Source: Bacillota bacterium (lineage in GTDB: Bacteria > Bacillota > Sulfobacillia > RBS10-35 > JAJYVN01). From it: a stretch of DNA of 9,188 bases. The notes beneath the pieces were generated by a model, which was not told the DNA's origin, ran no database searches, and saw only the letters and a program-made list of their open reading frames with translations. The position numbers were made by a program, and so were the translations under genes. Location of the stretch: positions 1-9,188 of the forward strand of contig JAJYVN010000108.1 in the NCBI GenBank assembly GCA_021791995.1, read 5' to 3'. This document shows, piece by piece, positions 6,069-9,188 of this stretch. Numbering within the stretch: the first letter of the stretch is position 1; each line of letters opens with the position of its first letter.

Positions 6069-7491
6069 GCACCGAACGGCGTAGACGATGCCGGAGCATG
6101 ATCCAGACGAGAGCGGCCACACAGATTCCGCCGAAGCCGACGATGGCGCCGACAAGCTCGCCGGAGGCGAGCGGTGAAAAGGCAAGAGCCAGTACAACCA
6201 GCAGGATGCATGCAATGGGGCTGTATGGATAGAGGCGTAGCCGCAAGGGGAGACCGTTCGGATGATGATGCTCCAAATACGGGCGATAGTGGATCTGTGT
6301 CCAGAGGATCATGAGCCAAACGAACATTGCCTGGAACCCAGTTGCGGTCACCAAGTAACTGTACGCCTTGTGGGGCAGGACATATGCCAAAATAATCGTC
6401 ATGCCAAGAAGTGCCGCGCTCGTCCAGATTGCGGCGGTTGGTTGCCCTTGCCGATTAAGCCTTCCGAGGCTCTTGGGAGCCTGACCCTGCCGCGCGAGGC
6501 TGTACAGAACACGCACATTCGCATACAGCGCGGCGTTCATCGTTGATAGAACCGCAAAAAGCAAGGCAACGTTCATCACCGTGCCGAGCCCCGCAATGCC
6601 GGTCGCCGCAACCGCCGCAACAAAGGGACTGTGGGTAGTCGGCACCGTGCTCCACGGCACGAGTTCCAATACAAAGAAGATCGAGACCAAATAGAGCACC
6701 GTTACAAGCAGGACCGTCTGCCGTGCGGCCTGTGGAATGGTCTTGCTTGGTTCACGTGTTTCCGCCGCCGCCATGCCGATGACCCCGGTACCCGCAAACG
6801 CGAAGAGTGCCAACAGCAGAGCAGGAGCCGCACCGCCCACGCCATGCGGCCAGAAAGGTCCTCCACGGGATAGATTGCTCCATAAAGGCAGGATCGTGGG
6901 TCCAGAACGCACCAGTCCTAGCGCCCACGAGATGCCAAGAACAACAAACCCAGCAATGGCCAACGTCTTCACACCCGCCATGACGGCCTCAATCTGGCCG
7001 AAGCCTCGAACAGCCAAAAAGTTGATGCCAACCACGCCGGTGGAGTATACGAAGGCCCAAATCCAGATCGGGATGTTGGGAAACCACAACTGCATGAACA
7101 GAGAGGCGGCTGTCACCTCGCTGGACATGGTGAGTACACTCGAAAACCAGTAGATCCACCCTCCCACAAACGTGAACCCCGGGCCCAGCACGCGTGCACT
7201 GTATACGAGGAATGATCCAGGAGTTGGATCAGCAGCCGACATCTCCGCCAGGGCCATGATCTCAAGGTACATACCGACAGCAGCAACGGCGAAGACCACC
7301 AGGGCAGCCGGACCGGCGTGCTGAATGACGAGACCGCTTGCGAGAAAGATACCCGACCCCATGACTCCCCCAAGCGTGAGCAGCGTCAGTCCTGGGGTCC
7401 GGAGTTCACGGCGAAATCTCCCCCCCTCACCACCAGAGGAACGGACCTGCTTACGATCCGTGCGTGCATCCTCGTGCGTCCCAATTCCCAT
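6061..7491 (-). CDS. APC-superfamily (amino-acid/amine) permease
   Basis: Integral membrane secondary transporter, 476 aa, with about 12 predicted helices. Family marks are LLTLGGVMGSGIFLASG at 37-53 (the GxxxGSGIF unwound helix 1), AEMSAADPTPGSFLVYSARVLGP at 82-104, FAFAGTGVIGMAAAETREPSKTIPQA at 230-255 (helix 6 and following loop), and AVLSTMNAALYANVRVLYSLARQGQAPK at 313-340. These match the amino-acid transporter/AAT group of the APC superfamily, proton- or cation-coupled. ATG 7491 is chosen because the hydrophilic tail of about 30 residues before helix 1 is then normal; the frame continues upstream to 7671 but overlaps the divergent gene and is not conserved-looking. The SD is mediocre (GGGGATGG, about 8-14 bases away). 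It is the first gene of the minus-strand group ending in nagA. An amino-acid-type carrier beside amino-sugar genes is unexpected: it may import an amine-containing sugar or muropeptide part, or be unrelated but co-transcribed. Confidence 0.87.
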   Translation of the reverse strand: MGIGTHEDARTDRKQVRSSGGEGGRFRRELRTPGLTLLTLGGVMGSGIFLASGLVIQHAGPAALVVFAVAAVGMYLEIMALAEMSAADPTPGSFLVYSARVLGPGFTFVGGWIYWFSSVLTMSSEVTAASLFMQLWFPNIPIWIWAFVYSTGVVGINFLAVRGFGQIEAVMAGVKTLAIAGFVVLGISWALGLVRSGPTILPLWSNLSRGGPFWPHGVGGAAPALLLALFAFAGTGVIGMAAAETREPSKTIPQAARQTVLLVTVLYLVSIFFVLELVPWSTVPTTHSPFVAAVAATGIAGLGTVMNVALLFAVLSTMNAALYANVRVLYSLARQGQAPKSLGRLNRQGQPTAAIWTSAALLGMTIILAYVLPHKAYSYLVTATGFQAMFVWLMILWTQIHYRPYLEHHHPNGLPLRLRLYPYSPIACILLVVLALAFSPLASGELVGAIVGFGGICVAALVWIMLRHRLRRSVQD

Positions 7492-7559
7492 GCGGAACCA
7501 TCCCCGCTTTCCCGCATAGCCTCTGATCCCGCGGGGTGAGCTATTCACCTGTCCTCTTC

Positions 7560-7588
7560 TTGCTGGTGCGCCGTTGTGATGGCATAAT
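7560..7588 (+). promoter_or_regulatory. Sigma-A/70-type promoter for the SpoA-domain gene
   Basis: TTGCTG (7560-7565) and CATAAT (7583-7588) are separated by 17 bp. They match the -35 consensus at 4 of 6 bases and the -10 at 5 of 6. Predicted transcription would start near 7595, giving a leader of about 16 bases with the SD GGAGG (7599-7603) seven bases before ATG 7611. The 119-bp divergent gap 7492-7610 must also serve the permease; I find no equally good promoter on the minus strand. Confidence 0.55.
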
Positions 7589-7610
7589 TTTGTGTATGGG
7601 AGGGTTGACC

Positions 7611-8429
7611 ATGCCGGGCAGGCTAAGCGAGAAGCAATTGAATACGCTACTTGCCTCTCTGGTAGGGGCAAACCATCAGACGGCCGCCCCGGAGGTCACG
7701 GGCAGTTGGGCAGTCCTTGGGGACCGAACCGCCACCGTTCTCTCGGGGTTGTTGAACAAGGCATGGCGCCAGTTCATCCCGCTGATGTCAGTGACGCGTG
7801 GCCAGTCGTTCGTCGCGAGAGAGGCATCCCGCGTCGTCTCGCTCGGCTTACCGTTGGAGATACGCCTGTGGTTCTTTTGGAGTACGGGAACGCAACAGGA
7901 AATCTACGATGCCGTGGTCAAGGAACTTGGGGTGCTCTTGGGGACCCGTCTCCCACACGAATGGCTCACCCCAGCCGCTACGCCGTTTCCCCCAGAAGGG
8001 TTGGCCCTTCCCTTCGAAGGGATCGTTCTGGGACACAGTGTTCCCCTGGCGCTGGGAACCGACGCGCGCGGAATGGACACCTTACGGCAAGCAGTAGAGC
8101 ACCTCGGAACGCCCGCACTGCGCCAAGCGATGGACCCGTCGAGCGGGCCGGACATCGGGCGCGTCGAGGTGGATGTGCATGTCTATGTGGGCGGTGGCGT
8201 CTACTCCCTCGCCGAACTGAGCAATCTGCATCCGGGAACACTCCTACCGCTCCTCACGGAGGTTGATGAACCCGCTGTTCTCACCATCGGTGGACGAATC
8301 GTCGCGCGAGGCGAGATTGTCGTAGATCCAGACAACTCACTCGCAGTCCGCATCACCCGCGTCCATCTCACCGAGGATCCCGCACGAGTCGAGCGTCCGA
8401 CTTGGCTCGAAAACCCACGAACCTCTTGA
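7611..8429 (+). CDS. FliM/FliY-like flagellar switch protein with C-terminal SpoA (FliN) domain
   Basis: Predicted cytoplasmic protein of 272 aa. The C-terminal part (about 184-252) fits the SpoA/FliN fold: VDVHVYVGGGVYSLAELSNLHPGTLLPLL, then VLTIGGRIVARGEIVVDPDNSLAVRITRV, with the typical L-xx-L-xx-GT turn and the G-R-x-x-A-R-G-E strand. The N-terminus, GRLSEKQLNTLLASL (3-17), resembles the CheY-binding LSQxEIDALL peptide of FliM and FliY. The middle (about 30-150) is not clearly FliM-middle or CheC by eye. At 272 aa it is shorter than most FliM (about 330) or FliY (about 370) and longer than FliN. A C-ring component or a type III secretion YscQ-like protein is the best reading. No other flagellar or secretion gene is in the window, so it is an orphan here. 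ATG 7611 is set by GGAGG at 7599-7603; the in-frame extension to 7536 would overlap the promoter. Confidence 0.7.
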   Translation: MPGRLSEKQLNTLLASLVGANHQTAAPEVTGSWAVLGDRTATVLSGLLNKAWRQFIPLMSVTRGQSFVAREASRVVSLGLPLEIRLWFFWSTGTQQEIYDAVVKELGVLLGTRLPHEWLTPAATPFPPEGLALPFEGIVLGHSVPLALGTDARGMDTLRQAVEHLGTPALRQAMDPSSGPDIGRVEVDVHVYVGGGVYSLAELSNLHPGTLLPLLTEVDEPAVLTIGGRIVARGEIVVDPDNSLAVRITRVHLTEDPARVERPTWLENPRTS

Positions 8430-8433
8430 ACGA

Positions 8434-8463
8434 GAGGGTTGCAGGGCTCGCCCTGCAACCCTC
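8434..8463. terminator. Perfect 14-bp palindrome between convergent genes, probable bidirectional terminator
   Basis: GAGGGTTGCAGGGC (8434-8447) is followed by two bases and its exact complement (8450-8463). In RNA the two innermost pairs would open to give a 12-bp stem with a six-base loop. It starts 5 bases after the SpoA-gene stop and lies 49 bases beyond the stop of the opposite gene, the usual place for a shared terminator. There is no clear T-run on either side, so efficiency as an intrinsic terminator is uncertain. A second weak inverted repeat (ATGCGG 8472-8477 with CCGCAT 8494-8499) lies just beyond it. Confidence 0.65.
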
Positions 8464-8511
8464 CTAACATCATGCGGGGACCCACTGTCTACTCCGCATC
8501 ATGCTACCTGC

Positions 8512-9188
8512 TCAATGCCCGTGGCCGGGGCCATCCATCCCCTTCCACTTAGACCCGTCTCCCTGCTTGTTCTGTCCCTTGCCCCCGGCGGCCAACGGAA
8601 TCTGCAGGCCCGCGCCATTACCCTGCTGTCCATTGAACCCAATACCGGCACGCAACGGCCCAGGCGACACGGGCCCCTGGCTGGCTGGTCCCTGCGGTGC
8701 CGGTGGCGCAAGGTGCATGAGATCAACGATCATCGTCCCACCGGCCGTTTCGGAGACCGCGACATCCTCCCCCACGCGCAACTCCGTGTTACCTTTCCCC
8801 TTACCCATCGGCCCGCGCCCGACTTTCGAGGACGTCGTGTCCACCATCACAACGGTTCCGTCACTCTGAAGCACCGTGATGCTCCCGCTCCCCACCGCTA
8901 TGATGACTCCCGTCACCACCGGCATCGCCGGACCGGCAGGCACTGCTGGGGACCCCACGATATCAATGCTGGTCGCAACAACACTCCCGTCCATCTCCGT
9001 CCCCTGAACCTGGACCATCTCTCCCACGCGCAACTCCGTGTTGCCTTTCCCCTTGCCCATCGGCCCACGCCCGACTTTCGAGGACGTCGTGTCCACCACC
9101 ACGGCAGTTCCGTCACCCTGAAGCACCGTGATGCTCCCACTGCCCACCGCTGTGATGACTCCCGTCACCACCGGCATCGCCGGACCAG
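8512..9188 (-). CDS. DUF5666-like tandem-repeat protein, 5' end outside the window
   Basis: C-terminal 224 residues of a longer protein. The frame is still open at the window edge and the residues there (Gly-Pro-Ala) repeat the join between units, so at least one more repeat or linker should lie upstream. Two units with an 84-residue period are seen, each starting MPVVTGVI-AVGSGSITVLQ-DGT and passing through VDTTSSKVGRGPMGKGKGN and ELRVGE. The first finishes with VQVQGTEMDGSVVATSIDIV, the layout of DUF5666 (small OB-like beta domains, often in secreted or cell-surface proteins). The second unit diverges after LRVGE. The last about 70 residues are Pro/Gly/Gln-rich, then Lys/Gly-rich, ending GPGHGH, probably disordered. 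Any signal peptide would be outside the window. Function unknown. Convergent with the SpoA gene. Confidence 0.72.
   Translation of the reverse strand, partial: GPAMPVVTGVITAVGSGSITVLQGDGTAVVVDTTSSKVGRGPMGKGKGNTELRVGEMVQVQGTEMDGSVVATSIDIVGSPAVPAGPAMPVVTGVIIAVGSGSITVLQSDGTVVMVDTTSSKVGRGPMGKGKGNTELRVGEDVAVSETAGGTMIVDLMHLAPPAPQGPASQGPVSPGPLRAGIGFNGQQGNGAGLQIPLAAGGKGQNKQGDGSKWKGMDGPGHGH
8771..9188. repeat. Two near-identical tandem DNA repeats, 252-bp period
   Basis: The 166 bases at 8771-8936 align without gaps to 9023-9188, with about a dozen mismatches by eye (roughly 93 % identical). They encode the conserved front of each 84-residue unit. The intervening about 86 bases of each period are not alike. 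The right copy runs to the window edge and may continue. Confidence 0.85.

Noticed and set aside
6003..6215. Upstream extension of the oxidoreductase to 6215
   Set aside because: It would overlap the permease gene by about 155 bp, adds Ser/Pro-rich sequence with no family similarity, and the strong SD lies just before 6002.
7492..7671. Upstream extension of the APC permease to 7671 or GTG 7548
   Set aside because: The extension overlaps the divergent promoter and the start of the SpoA gene, and the residues are not conserved-looking. ATG 7491 gives a normal N-terminal tail.
8771..9188. CRISPR array or transposon ends from the right-edge repeats
   Set aside because: There are only two long, imperfect, in-frame copies with a 252-bp period that encode protein repeats. 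Spacing and length do not suit a CRISPR array, and there are no inverted ends or transposase.
1..9188. tRNA, rRNA, insertion sequence or CRISPR array
   Set aside because: Looked for on both strands; no cloverleaf, rRNA-like stretch, transposase motif or regular short repeats with spacers were recognised.

Overview
This 9.2 kb window is from a bacterium of moderately high GC content (roughly 60 %). Genes are compact, Shine-Dalgarno (SD) sequences of the GGGAGG/GGAGG type are strong, and several starts are TTG or GTG. Together with a FliM/FliY-type SpoA-domain protein and a PiT-DUF47-PhoU phosphate set, this would suit a high-GC Gram-positive (Bacillota-like) lineage. That assignment is inference; there is no rRNA or other marker in the window.

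Layout. (1) 1-411 has no convincing gene and holds two short GCAA-loop hairpins and one very strong 13-bp hairpin (141-172). (2) 412-2794, plus strand: a three-gene phosphate module made of a PiT-family permease, a DUF47 (PhoU-like) Pit accessory protein whose ATG overlaps the permease stop, and a PhoU protein. (3) 2784-7491, minus strand, read right to left: an APC-superfamily permease, a Gfo/Idh/MocA oxidoreductase, a BadF/BadG-type sugar kinase and NagA (N-acetylglucosamine-6-phosphate deacetylase). The last three are tightly spaced (22 bp, then a 1-base TGATG overlap). This looks like an operon for uptake or salvage of an amino sugar or cell-wall sugar: the kinase would make the 6-phosphate, NagA would deacetylate it, and the oxidoreductase would handle a modified sugar. 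phoU and nagA converge and overlap by 11 bp, with both stop codons inside a near-perfect palindrome. (4) 7611-8429, plus strand: an orphan flagellar-switch-like protein with a FliM-type N-terminal motif and a C-terminal SpoA domain, preceded by a good sigma-A/70-type promoter. (5) A 14-bp perfect palindrome between convergent genes. (6) 8512 to the window edge, minus strand: the C-terminal part of a protein with tandem 84-residue DUF5666-like repeats and a Gly/Pro/Gln-rich tail.

No mobile element, CRISPR array, tRNA or rRNA was recognised. The most interesting points are the make-up of the amino-sugar operon (with an oxidoreductase lacking the usual GxGxxG loop), the orphan FliM/FliY-like protein, the PiT permease with Asn in place of the first signature Asp, the palindromic stop-codon overlap, and the near-identical DNA repeats at the right edge.
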